The position numbers and the translations under genes were made by a program. A stretch of DNA of 64,000 nucleotides, from positions 62,001 through 126,000 of the forward strand of contig JBAYVF010000001.1 of assembly GCA_041674705.1 (NCBI GenBank). Reading direction: 5' to 3'. The stretch comes from Aquincolibacterium sp041674705. GTDB lineage: Bacteria; Omnitrophota; Omnitrophia; Omnitrophales; Aquincolibacteriaceae. This document shows positions 16,388-24,006 of this stretch, piece after piece. The notes beneath the pieces are model-generated. The model saw only the letters and a list, made by a program, of their open reading frames with translations, had not been told where the DNA came from and ran no database searches. Within the stretch, counting starts at the first letter, position 1; each line of letters begins with the position of its first letter.

Positions 16388-17665
16388 ATGCCCAGGACTG
16401 ATTTCCACGAAGAGAAGATGCACGATTTCTATTATAAGAAGGGCGAGCTTTATTGTGACAAGGCCCGCATCGCGAAGATCCTGAAAAAAACCGGCACCCC
16501 CGCTTATATCTACAGCCACAAGACCTTCGTCGAACATCTCGCCAAGCTCCAGAAGGCGTTCCGCGCCGCGAAGCCCTTGATCTGCTATTCCGTCAAGGCC
16601 AACTCGAACCTCGCGGTGCTCCGCGCGCTCGTCAAAAAAGGCGCCGGCCTCGATATCGTTTCAGGCGGCGAACTTTTCCGCGCGAAGAAAGCGAAGTGCC
16701 TCGGGAAAAAGATCGTTTACGCCGGCGTGGGGAAGACGGCCGAAGAGATCCGCGCCGCGATCAAGGCGCGCATCCTTCTTTTCAATGTCGAATCCATTCC
16801 GGAGCTCGAGCAGATCAACGCGATCGCCAAAAAGATGCGCAAGAAAGTGAACGTGTCGCTCCGGATCAACCCCAATGTCGATCCTCACACGCACGAATAC
16901 ATCACGACCGGCAAGGCCGAGACCAAGTTCGGCATCGATTTCGAGAAAGCCCGGGAAATATTCCTGGGCTCGAAGCGTTTCACGAACGCGCTTGTGTGCG
17001 GCGTGCATGTGCACATCGGTTCCCAGATCGAGACCGGCGACCCGTTCGTCGAGGCGTTCCAGAAGATCGTGGAATTCATCGCCGAGCTCGAAGAAAGCGG
17101 CATCAAGATCAAGTTCCTGAACCTGGGCGGCGGCCTGGGAGCGATCTATAGTGACGAGAACCCGCAGACCGCGGAGGCATTCGCCAGGAAGATCCTCCCG
17201 ATCTTCAAAAAACGGAAATTCCAGCTGATCTTTGAGCCGGGGCGTTTTATCGCGGCCAATAGCGGCATTCTCGCGACCCGGGTGATCTATGTGAAAGAGA
17301 CCGACGTGAAGAAATTCGCGATCGTGGATGCCGGCATGAACGATTTTATCCGGCCTGCTTTTTATAACGCGTTCCACCACATCTGGCCCGTCGTGAAAAA
17401 TGAAAAAGCGCACGGATGGATCTACGACGTCGTGGGTCCGATCTGCGAGAGCGGGGATTTTTTCGCGAAAGACCGCGAGCTTCTCGAAATGCGCGCCGGC
17501 GATGCCCTGGCTATTATGACCACCGGCGCCTACGGCTTCACCATGGCCTCCAACTACAATTCCCGTCCCCGCGCCTGCGAGGTGATGGTCAAAGGCACCA
17601 CCTTCAAAGTCGTCCGCAAACGCGAAACCTACCAGGACCTCATTAAGGGCGAACGGACCGCGTAA
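16388..17665 (+). CDS. lysA: Diaminopimelate decarboxylase
   Basis: LysA is a PLP fold-III decarboxylase converting meso-diaminopimelate to lysine. Motifs are the PLP lysine in CYSVKANSNLAVL, GLDIVSGGELFRA, HVHIGSQIETGDPF, LNLGGGLGAIY, EPGRFIAANSG and the substrate cysteine segment PICESGDFFAKDREL. The 425-residue product starts at ATG 16388. An internal ATG at 16418 (MHDFYYKKGELYCD) matches the usual N-terminus of the family and may be the true start. It is the last gene before the accessory island. Confidence 0.94.
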   Translation: MPRTDFHEEKMHDFYYKKGELYCDKARIAKILKKTGTPAYIYSHKTFVEHLAKLQKAFRAAKPLICYSVKANSNLAVLRALVKKGAGLDIVSGGELFRAKKAKCLGKKIVYAGVGKTAEEIRAAIKARILLFNVESIPELEQINAIAKKMRKKVNVSLRINPNVDPHTHEYITTGKAETKFGIDFEKAREIFLGSKRFTNALVCGVHVHIGSQIETGDPFVEAFQKIVEFIAELEESGIKIKFLNLGGGLGAIYSDENPQTAEAFARKILPIFKKRKFQLIFEPGRFIAANSGILATRVIYVKETDVKKFAIVDAGMNDFIRPAFYNAFHHIWPVVKNEKAHGWIYDVVGPICESGDFFAKDRELLEMRAGDALAIMTTGAYGFTMASNYNSRPRACEVMVKGTTFKVVRKRETYQDLIKGERTA

Positions 17666-17707
17666 CACACCATTTCAACTGTGCGAGCTGGAATCGGTTC
17701 GCGGATT

Positions 17708-17905
17708 TTATCCGATCCATTTCTTCGCGACACACTCAGCAGGCGGGCGGCTTTCTATCTCGGCAAGGCGGTCGAGGGCTTTACGGATTTTTTTTCCAGC
17801 ACGGGGGAATAGCTTCCGGCGCGCTTTCTTACGAAACTGAAGACGACGGTATTTTTGTTCTTCCTGATTGAACTGCTCGATCAACTCATCGTTCCGTTCT
17901 AACAT
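17708..17905 (-). CDS. Small basic coiled-coil-like protein in the RhuM operon
   Basis: This 65-residue, Lys/Arg- and Glu-rich protein (opening MLERNDELIEQFNQEEQKY) has a strong ribosome site: AAGGAGCGGGCGA directly before the ATG on the minus strand. It lies 17 bp downstream of the RhuM-Doc gene in the same orientation, so it is probably the third gene of that operon. No family is recognised. It could be an accessory or antitoxin component. Confidence 0.55.
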   Translation of the reverse strand: MLERNDELIEQFNQEEQKYRRLQFRKKARRKLFPRAGKKIRKALDRLAEIESRPPAECVAKKWIG

Positions 17906-17922
17906 TCGCCCGCTCCTTATCT

Positions 17923-18897
17923 CTAAACCAGAAGGTTCAGGATCACCTTGATCATGGAGTCTTTTTCAGGGGGACGGCTTGCCGCGATCATCAGGGTAAG
18001 AGCTACGAGAGCGGTATCGTCGATACGCTTGCTCCCGTCTTTCCGGGTCAAAAGGCCGTTCTCTTCAAGGAAACAAATAAAAACCGCCGCCGCAATACGC
18101 TTATTGCCGTCGACAAAGCTGTGATTTTTGGTGACAAAATACAGCAGGTGAGCCGCCTTCTCCTGAACGGTCGAATAAAGCTCCTTTTTCCCGAAGGTCT
18201 GGTAAACGGTGCCGATGGAGCTTTTAAATCCCTGATCCCTCTCTTGGCCCATCAAGGCAGAACCCCCGAATTTGCGTTTTAAGCTCTCAATGATCTCGCG
18301 GGCCCTTTCATAGGTGAGCCGGTATTTTTCCTTTCGCGAGCCGGGAGGGACGCGAAGACGTTCGTGGTCAAAATCATCCAGAACGTCCAATGCGCGGGCA
18401 TACTCCGCGATGACGCGGGCGATCCCCCGAGTTTCAACCGAAAGTTCTTCGATCTGGAAAACGTTACCGACCAAGGCGACGGCTTTTTGCAGCTCGCGAT
18501 ATTTGATCTGGTCTGTTTTTAAGCGCTTGTCGTTGATCGTGTAGCCGTCCACGAGGTGTTTCTTAAGAACGTTTGTGGCCCAGATGCGGAAACGAGTAGC
18601 TTTCGCAGAATTGACCCGATAGCCAACCGAAATGATCGCATCCAGATTGTAAAACCTGGTTTTATAAACTTTTCCGTCTCTGGCAGTATGTTCCAAAATG
18701 GAACATACTGAACGCTTGTCTAATTCATTAGAGCTAAAGATATTAGATAAATGCTTGGTCATTGCCGGTCTTTGCGTCCCAAATAGGGAAGCCATCTGCT
18801 CCTGAGTGAGCCATACCGTATCTCTTTCAAGACGGACCTCGATACGGTCTTTATATAAAACGATGTTGCCTTGTTGAATTGCAGTCTGTTCTCTCAT
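17923..18897 (-). CDS. RhuM-family protein with C-terminal Doc/Fic-like domain
   Basis: The N-terminal half (about residues 10-165) matches the RhuM/virulence family: YKDRIEVRLERDTVWLTQEQMA, LFGTQRPAMTKHLSNIF, YKTRFYNLDAIISVGYRVNS and FRIWATNVLKKHLVDGY. The C-terminal part (about 200-324) is Doc-like with the Fic-type motif HSFVDGNKR (H259-R267). Doc proteins modify translation factors and are toxins. A ribbon-helix-helix gene lies five bases upstream, so the pair looks like a toxin-antitoxin operon with a palindromic operator at 19158-19173. Activity of the RhuM part is unknown. Confidence 0.85.
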   Translation of the reverse strand: MREQTAIQQGNIVLYKDRIEVRLERDTVWLTQEQMASLFGTQRPAMTKHLSNIFSSNELDKRSVCSILEHTARDGKVYKTRFYNLDAIISVGYRVNSAKATRFRIWATNVLKKHLVDGYTINDKRLKTDQIKYRELQKAVALVGNVFQIEELSVETRGIARVIAEYARALDVLDDFDHERLRVPPGSRKEKYRLTYERAREIIESLKRKFGGSALMGQERDQGFKSSIGTVYQTFGKKELYSTVQEKAAHLLYFVTKNHSFVDGNKRIAAAVFICFLEENGLLTRKDGSKRIDDTALVALTLMIAASRPPEKDSMIKVILNLLV

Positions 18898-18902
18898 AAG
18901 GA

Positions 18903-19127
18903 TTAGGCCTTTTTTTGTTTTTTGGAGACTTTGCGGCTGATCTTGCGGGCCTCGTACAGGGTCTCCGGCTCGCTGATCTTGCTGGAGGCCATCATCTGGT
19001 TCATCCTGTCCATGAGCAGGGTCTTTTGAAAAATAGCTTGTCTCGCGACTTCGGACCAGTTGATCTCCTTAAAACGGTCCATCTTCGCTTTCAGTTCTAC
19101 CGGTATCGAAAGTGTCATGTTGGGCAT
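18903..19127 (-). CDS. Ribbon-helix-helix antitoxin-like protein
   Basis: This 74-residue protein begins MPNMTLSIPVELKAKMDRF and continues SEVARQAI, a typical ribbon-helix-helix DNA-binding fold, with a flexible, lysine-rich C-terminal tail such as antitoxins use to hold a toxin. I chose the ATG at 19127 because AAAGGAG stands six bases upstream. The longer frame would cross the promoter. It probably represses its own operon at the 19158-19173 palindrome and neutralises the RhuM-Doc protein. This is inferred from fold and context. Confidence 0.75.
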   Translation of the reverse strand: MPNMTLSIPVELKAKMDRFKEINWSEVARQAIFQKTLLMDRMNQMMASSKISEPETLYEARKISRKVSKKQKKA

Positions 19128-19150
19128 AATTTTCTCCTTTTTCTGATATA

Positions 19151-19179
19151 AGTATACTATGTGGATGCACATAATACAA
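19151..19179 (-). promoter_or_regulatory. Promoter with palindromic operator for the RHH-RhuM operon
   Basis: On the minus strand TTGTAT (19179-19174) and TATACT (19156-19151) are separated by exactly 17 bp. Almost the whole spacer is a perfect palindrome, TATGTG-GATG-CACATA on the plus strand (19158-19173). An operator between -35 and -10 is the classic arrangement for autorepression by a ribbon-helix-helix antitoxin. Confidence 0.8.
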
Positions 19180-19236
19180 GTAAATAGCCAATAGCCTACA
19201 GATCTTAGTCTCCAGCTATAAGCTCTGGGCTATATG

Positions 19237-19267
19237 CGAGAGGCCTTTTCTGGTAAAATTCCTCTCG
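19237..19267 (+). promoter_or_regulatory. Inverted repeat and extended -10 before the DUF1016-SNase gene
   Basis: CGAGAGG (19237-19243) and CCTCTCG (19261-19267) form a perfect 7-bp inverted repeat ending exactly at the start codon. Between them lies TGGTAAAAT, an extended -10 (TAAAAT at 19254-19259). Transcription would begin near the ATG at 19268, giving a leaderless or near-leaderless mRNA under control of whatever binds the repeat. Confidence 0.5.
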
Positions 19268-20272
19268 ATGGCGAACGCACCCGTTTCTTCCGTTTATAAA
19301 GAGCTTGTCACCGAGATCGCCACGCTTTACGAAGGCGCCAGAAGAGCTCTTGTAGAAGCTTATTGGAAAATAGGCCAGAGGATCGTCCAGGTCGAACAGC
19401 AAGGCGCGATCAAAGCTGCCTACGGCGCCGGCCTCCTTTCAAAGCTCTCCCAGGATCTCGCCAAACAATGCGGTCAGGGTTTTTCCGAATCGAATCTGCG
19501 GCGCATGCGGCAATTTTACCTGGCCCATCCAAAACAACCGCCGGCGGTTGAATTAAGCTGGACCCAATACGCCGAACTTCTGCCGATCGGGGACGCGGTT
19601 AAGCGAGAGCGGTTTGTTCAGAAGGCTATCCGGGAGGAGCTGGATGGAAAAACCCTTCGCAGGCTCGTTCACGCCGAACTGGTCCGGGAGCAAGTAGCTC
19701 AAAACCTTGAAAAACGGGACTCGGGACTAGGGACTCGTATAACGAGCAACGAATCACGAGGGGCGAGTCCCGAGGAACAAGTCCCGGATCTTTTGGCAGA
19801 GCCCAAAGACCTCACGCTCCGCACGTACCGGAAAGGGGAAGTCTCGTCCGTTCCCGGCCACACGCTTGATTGCGGGTTTTATGTTTACCGGGAAGTCACA
19901 AAGACCCAATATGAAAGCGTCACGGTCACAGACAAACCCTCGTATGCTTACGAAGCCACGGTGGAACGCGTGATCGATGGCGACACGCTCTGGGCCGTGA
20001 TCGACATAGGCTTCGGTACCCAGGTCCGCGAAAAACTCCGACTCCGGGGGATCGATTGCCCCGAACTCGGCAGTCCGGAGGGAGAAAAAGCAAAACGATT
20101 TGTTACAGGCCTTTTACCCGCTGGCTCTAAGATCCTCCTCAAAACCACCCGGTCGGATGATAAATATGGCCGCTATGTTGCTGACGTATACTACACGGAT
20201 AAAGACGATAGGCAGCGATACCTGAATAACCTGCTTCTTGAGGCTGGATTAGCTGTTCGCATGTACGAATAG
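19268..20272 (+). CDS. DUF1016 (YhcG N-terminal) - staphylococcal-nuclease fusion
   Basis: Residues 1-150 match the DUF1016/YhcG N-terminal domain (YWKIGQRIVQVEQQG, YGAGLLSKLSQDL, FSESNLRRMRQFYLA, LSWTQYAELL). Residues about 210-334 are a staphylococcal-nuclease domain: ERVIDGDTLWAVI, KLRLRGIDCPEL (Arg and Glu of the active site) and SDDKYGRYVADVYY with the second Arg. In ordinary YhcG the C-terminal part is a PD-(D/E)xK nuclease, so here a different nuclease appears to take its place. The linker (150-173) is encoded by a palindromic repeat. Probably a DNA- or RNA-degrading conflict protein. Confidence 0.82.
   Translation: MANAPVSSVYKELVTEIATLYEGARRALVEAYWKIGQRIVQVEQQGAIKAAYGAGLLSKLSQDLAKQCGQGFSESNLRRMRQFYLAHPKQPPAVELSWTQYAELLPIGDAVKRERFVQKAIREELDGKTLRRLVHAELVREQVAQNLEKRDSGLGTRITSNESRGASPEEQVPDLLAEPKDLTLRTYRKGEVSSVPGHTLDCGFYVYREVTKTQYESVTVTDKPSYAYEATVERVIDGDTLWAVIDIGFGTQVREKLRLRGIDCPELGSPEGEKAKRFVTGLLPAGSKILLKTTRSDDKYGRYVADVYYTDKDDRQRYLNNLLLEAGLAVRMYE
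19715..19786. repeat. GGGACTCG palindromic element encoding an interdomain linker
   Basis: CGGGAC (19715-19720) pairs with GTCCCG (19781-19786), and GGGACTCG (19730-19737) with CGAGTCCC (19764-19771), around a CGTATAACG centre. It is read through in frame as a Ser/Gly/Arg/Glu-rich linker between the DUF1016 and SNase domains. Confidence 0.75.
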
Positions 20273-20334
20273 CCTTACAATTAAATATAAAAAAACCTTA
20301 CAACTACCTTGCCAGGCAATTTTCTGGATGCCGT

Positions 20335-20637
20335 GTGATCGATGGCGACACGCTCTGGGCCGTGATCGACATAGGCTTCGGCACCCAGGTCCGCGAAAAG
20401 CTCCGCCTCCGGGGCCTCGACACCCCCGAACTTGGCAGTCCGGAGGGAGAAAAAGCAAAACGATTTGTTATAGGCCTTTTACCCGCTGGCTCTAAGATCC
20501 TCCTCAAGACCACTCGGTCGGATGATAAATATGGCCGCTATGTTGCTGACGTATACTACACGGATAAAGACGGCAAGGAACAATACCTCAATAACCTTCT
20601 GCTTCAAGAAGGCCTTGCGGTTTTAGTCAGCTCGTAG
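20335..20637 (+). pseudogene. Tandem second copy of the SNase domain
   Basis: From about 19970 to 20256 the first SNase copy is repeated at a constant offset of 365 bp with no gaps. Long stretches are identical and differences cluster near LRG-IDCPEL and the C-terminus. The 100-residue frame from GTG 20335 keeps the SNase active-site Arg, Glu and Arg, but lacks the DUF1016 part and has no clear ribosome site. It may be a free-standing nuclease, a spare domain for recombination, or a duplication remnant. I class it as a partial gene. Confidence 0.65.
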
Positions 20638-20726
20638 GACGTAGCCCCAGGATTCACCCCCGGAATCAATCCATTCAAATTTGTAACATGTTTAAAACAA
20701 ACAACTTGCGACAAAAATACAACTAA

Positions 20727-20770
20727 AAGTATGTAAAATACTTGAAAATACAACTTTTAAGGTGTATTAT
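20727..20770 (+). promoter_or_regulatory. Promoter with inverted repeat before the HTH gene
   Basis: TTGAAA (20742-20747), a 17-bp spacer and TATTAT (20765-20770) form a good promoter. A perfect inverted repeat AAGTAT-GTAAA-ATACTT (20727-20743) overlaps the -35 edge, a plausible autoregulatory site for the HTH protein encoded downstream. The predicted start site (about 20777) coincides with the ATG of a short leader frame. Confidence 0.65.
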
Positions 20771-20776
20771 TGGGGC

Positions 20777-20833
20777 ATGAAGAGAGAGTCTGTAAAAGAG
20801 ATCGATATACTGATGAAGGAGGTCTCGGGTTAG
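20777..20833 (+). CDS. Short leader frame before the HTH gene
   Basis: An 18-codon frame (MKRESVKEIDILMKEVSG) starts at the predicted transcription start, ends three bases before the ATG at 20836, and holds AAGGAGG (20816-20822), the likely ribosome site of the next gene, inside its coding sequence. It could be a coupling leader peptide, or the N-terminus of a once longer protein now separated by a frameshift. Confidence 0.35.
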   Translation: MKRESVKEIDILMKEVSG

Positions 20834-20835
20834 TT

Positions 20836-21447
20836 ATGGGAAGTTCCTGGCTCTGGAATGTCAATAAAACGGAAGAAGAAGCGAAGCGGATCCTCGCGGA
20901 CCCCACGGATGAGCGTTTCGTCCATTATGCGGCGCTACTGCTTTCGCGGCATTCAGGCCTGCCCAAGGAGATATTCAGTGAATATCTCAGCAAGGAACAT
21001 TTCTGCCGTCGCTGGCTTGAGATCAAAAGGAAGATGCGCAAGGACGACTGGAACGACCAGCGCATTCCGTTCTGGGACGAGATCTACAAACGTCTGATCG
21101 TGGATTTCAAAAAGAAAGGGATCGTATTCCGGAGTCCTAAAAAGGAAGCCCTGAAAAATCCAGGCTTGGAAAAGATGGCGGCGGATATCCGTTCGAGACG
21201 TAAAGCCGCCCAATTGACCCAGACCGAGCTCGCGAAAAAAATGGGGGTTAAGCAGCAGTTCATTGCCAAGATCGAGAGCGGGACCCAGAATTTGTCGCCG
21301 CGGACCCTCGAGAAGATCAAAAAGATATTCGGGCTTTCTTTGTTTGGATCTGCGGCAGGGGCGCGTGATATTTCAGCCCGCCCTGTCTCAGAGACCGTTA
21401 CGATATTGCATCCTTTAGAACCCGGCATGCGGACCGAGAGCAAGTAA
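20836..21447 (+). CDS. XRE-family helix-turn-helix protein with unknown N-terminal region
   Basis: This protein of about 203 residues has a Cro/C1-type helix-turn-helix near residues 112-165 (IRSRRKAAQLTQTELAKKMG, QQFIAKIESGTQNLSPRTLE). The N-terminal 100 residues (DERFVHYAALLLSRHSGLP and on, rich in Lys, Trp and acidic residues) belong to no family I recognise. AAGGAGG lies 13 bases before ATG 20836; a longer start at 20770 lies inside the promoter and is unlikely. It may repress its own promoter through the 20727-20743 inverted repeat. Likely a conflict-system regulator. Confidence 0.7.
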   Translation: MGSSWLWNVNKTEEEAKRILADPTDERFVHYAALLLSRHSGLPKEIFSEYLSKEHFCRRWLEIKRKMRKDDWNDQRIPFWDEIYKRLIVDFKKKGIVFRSPKKEALKNPGLEKMAADIRSRRKAAQLTQTELAKKMGVKQQFIAKIESGTQNLSPRTLEKIKKIFGLSLFGSAAGARDISARPVSETVTILHPLEPGMRTESK

Positions 21448-21683
21448 AACCCGGCGCAATATTGAACTGTAACAGACTATTGAAAATCGAAGCGGACAGA
21501 AGCGAAACCGGGTCTTTGTTTTCAAAGAGTATCTGAATTTGTTTTGAGAAATAGAAGCAGTGTACGGGACCGTATCGTGTGAGCCCAAAGTAGCCGTTCC
21601 CACGGCAGCGAAGCAGCGCTGTGGTGTACCCGGTACCATTCAACAAGCTGAGAGGCTTTACGAGTTAAAGCAGAGGAAAGATT
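21448..21683. other. Intergenic spacer at the left edge of the defence genes
   Basis: No convincing gene is seen. The spacer contains GTGAGCCCAAAGTAGCCGTT at 21578-21597, and a near copy (GTGAGCCAAAGGTAGCCGTT) lies at 22633-22652 before the kinase gene. The ribosome site AGAGGAAAG for the next gene is at its 3' end. Base composition turns AT-rich here. Confidence 0.5.
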
Positions 21684-22649
21684 ATGGCAAAAATTGATGA
21701 TTATAAGAAAATACTTCAGCGGCAACAGGAGCGGATAGAAGATGTAAAAAAGAAACCGAGATTTTCCCCAGATTTTAAGAAATGGCGCAGAGATACCGAA
21801 GTGGCCATTGAAAAAATATTCGGGGAAGAGACCCGAAATATAAAAGATTTTAGGCAAGTAGGATATAGCCGCGTCGTTTCTTCAATGTATACTACGGAAG
21901 CAGAATACGATGAGGCCTTTTTAAAGGGATTGGATAGCGCGTCTGCAATTTTGCAATCTTTGATTGATGAACTTGCTGACTATGGTCTCAAAGAAATATC
22001 TAAAAGTGTTTCTAATTCTCCTGGGAAAGGCGTGAATAGGCCAATACTGGAAAGTCATTTAAAGAGCATTACTCTAAGGCAGTTGCTCGAAATGCTACCT
22101 CGTCTTAGCCTTGGAGCAATAATATTGTTACTGGGAATAATAGCATTTATTTTTGGGGCCGGATACAAAACGCATAGCGCTGTTATTTCTTTATCATTGA
22201 AGAATACGCCTAAGGAAATTGGCGCATCACGGCAAATGGACCCAAATTTTCAGAGACCTTTAGAATCAATTAATGAGTTTAAAAAAGAAACCTCTCCGAA
22301 TCGAGATAAAAGCAGAAATGCCCTCATGCTCAAGAGTTTAGTCAATGAAAGTGGTGAGATTTCCAAAAAGGGAAGAGGTGTTTTTGAAAGTTATGAGGCT
22401 TGGAGAGAAAAAACATTTACAGTATTGAAGAGCATCGATGCCGAAGAGGCCAGCCATTTTTTTGAGGTGACAAAATTCAATGAAAAATATAACGACAGCA
22501 TGCCATTCGTTATTAGAGAGCATTTAAAAGATGGGGACGCTATAAAATTAATGGGAAAAGGCAACGCGGTTTTGTCCGGTTTGATTTTAGCTGCCGATGG
22601 TGAGACGGTACTTGGTATCTCGGGGGCACGTAAGGTGAGCCAAAGGTAG
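21684..22649 (+). CDS. Membrane protein of the defence cluster with nucleotide-effector-like N-terminus
   Basis: Residues 1-100 (KKPRFSPDFKKWRRDTEVAI, EKIFGEETRNIKDF, a YTTEAEYDEAFLKGLDSA-type segment) look like the helical N-terminal region found ahead of TIR and predicted nucleotide-binding domains in bacterial defence effectors; this is from memory of such proteins. A single transmembrane helix spans about 141-160 (LSLGAIILLLGIIAFIFGAG). The remaining 160 residues are not recognised. The last residues read through a repeat shared with neighbouring spacers. A membrane-acting effector or sensor is a reasonable guess, not shown. Confidence 0.6.
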   Translation: MAKIDDYKKILQRQQERIEDVKKKPRFSPDFKKWRRDTEVAIEKIFGEETRNIKDFRQVGYSRVVSSMYTTEAEYDEAFLKGLDSASAILQSLIDELADYGLKEISKSVSNSPGKGVNRPILESHLKSITLRQLLEMLPRLSLGAIILLLGIIAFIFGAGYKTHSAVISLSLKNTPKEIGASRQMDPNFQRPLESINEFKKETSPNRDKSRNALMLKSLVNESGEISKKGRGVFESYEAWREKTFTVLKSIDAEEASHFFEVTKFNEKYNDSMPFVIREHLKDGDAIKLMGKGNAVLSGLILAADGETVLGISGARKVSQR

Positions 22650-22703
22650 CCGTTCTCACGGTATCCATTATCTTTCGACTTTATCGAACAAATAAAGGCT
22701 TTT

Positions 22704-23936
22704 ATGAAAAATCCAAAAAGTTTTGAGACGGCTTGCGGAGATTATTCTGTTGTCTCTGTGATTGGGGAAGGCGGGGCCGGGCGTGTTTTTTTGGTTCGAG
22801 ATCATAGTGGCAAGGAAATGGCCCTCAAATGTCTTTATCCAGAACTGATAACGACGGAAAGGCGAAAAAGATTCAAAAATGAAATTGATTTTTGTCAAAG
22901 AGAGTGCCATGAAAATTTAATTCGAGTTATTGATTCTGGATTAATGATTTGCGCCGATGGAAAGACTCCTTTTTACGTCATGCCATTTTTCCCAATGACC
23001 CTTCGTGCATTAATAGAGAAGCGGATACCTTCTGATAAGGTGTTGCCGATTTTTAATCAAATTTTAAATGGAGTGGAGGCTGCTCATCTCCTCGGAGTCA
23101 CTCATAGAGATCTTAAGCCTGAAAATATTCTGTATGATCCTAACCGAGATTTGATAGTCGTTGCTGATTTTGGCATTGCTCATTTCGAAGAGGATGTTCT
23201 TGCTACCACAGTGGAAACACAGCCTGCTTCGAAAATGGCAAATTTTTCTTATGCAGCACCCGAACAACGCAGCAAGGGAAGCAATGTGGATCTCCGAGTT
23301 GACATCTATGCGCTTGGGCTTATTCTCAATGAAATGTTTACGACAAAGGTGCCGCATGGAACGGGATATCAGAAAATCGAAACCGTTGCCCCAAGTTATA
23401 CATATTTAGACTCATTGATTGAGATCATGATTCAACAATCTCCCGGTGCTCGCCCCTCAAATATCGAAGATATTAAGAAGGGGTTAATTGGACGAAAGAA
23501 TTCGTTCGTAGTGCTGCAACATCTCGACGCCAAAAAGCACGAAGTCGTGCTAGCCAGCACACCGCAACAATTTACTCCCATAAAACTGAAAGGAGTTGAT
23601 TGGAGCAAAGGGATGCTTTTGTTTGAGTTAGATCAGGTCCCTCCCAGGAAATGGATCGAGCTATTTCAGAATCCGTCCGGCTATAGTGCGATATATGGGT
23701 ACGGGCCTTCGGCAATTGGATTTCAGAAAAACACAGCGATGATACGCATTGAAGAACGATTAGCCCAACAGATTGTAAATCACTTTAAGGAATATTTGAA
23801 TTCAGCCAATCGAGAGTACCAGAAGCACCTTTCTACCGAAGCAGCGCAGCGAGAATTAGAGCAACGCCGCCAACTTGAACAGGAAATAGCGGAAGCCGAA
23901 ACAAGAGGGCGGATTTTGAAAAATGTGAAGATCTAA
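22704..23936 (+). CDS. Cytosolic Ser/Thr protein kinase (Hanks type)
   Basis: A eukaryotic-like kinase of 410 residues. Seen are the glycine loop IGEGGAGRVFLV (G21-G26), the ATP lysine in MALKCLYPE (K42), catalytic HRDLKPEN (134-141), DFG (155-157), the activation-segment YAAPEQRS and DIYALGLILNEM. No transmembrane helix is present, unlike PknB-type receptors. Residues 280-365 are an unknown domain, and 370-405 form a Glu/Gln/Arg-rich coiled coil. Flanked by two membrane proteins and a DisA_N-like protein, it is probably the signalling core of the cluster. Its target is unknown. Confidence 0.92.
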   Translation: MKNPKSFETACGDYSVVSVIGEGGAGRVFLVRDHSGKEMALKCLYPELITTERRKRFKNEIDFCQRECHENLIRVIDSGLMICADGKTPFYVMPFFPMTLRALIEKRIPSDKVLPIFNQILNGVEAAHLLGVTHRDLKPENILYDPNRDLIVVADFGIAHFEEDVLATTVETQPASKMANFSYAAPEQRSKGSNVDLRVDIYALGLILNEMFTTKVPHGTGYQKIETVAPSYTYLDSLIEIMIQQSPGARPSNIEDIKKGLIGRKNSFVVLQHLDAKKHEVVLASTPQQFTPIKLKGVDWSKGMLLFELDQVPPRKWIELFQNPSGYSAIYGYGPSAIGFQKNTAMIRIEERLAQQIVNHFKEYLNSANREYQKHLSTEAAQRELEQRRQLEQEIAEAETRGRILKNVKI

Positions 23937-23940
23937 CATG

Positions 23941-23957
23941 TATCGACAGTGTCGATA
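23941..23957. promoter_or_regulatory. Perfect palindrome after the kinase gene
   Basis: TATCGACA-G-TGTCGATA is a perfect 8-bp inverted repeat with a one-base centre, starting four bases after the kinase stop. No T run follows, so it looks more like a protein-binding site than a terminator. Confidence 0.4.
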
Positions 23958-24006
23958 GGTGACACCTGGTATCTCGGGGACAGGTTCGTGAAAGCGAGAG
24001 AGCAAT

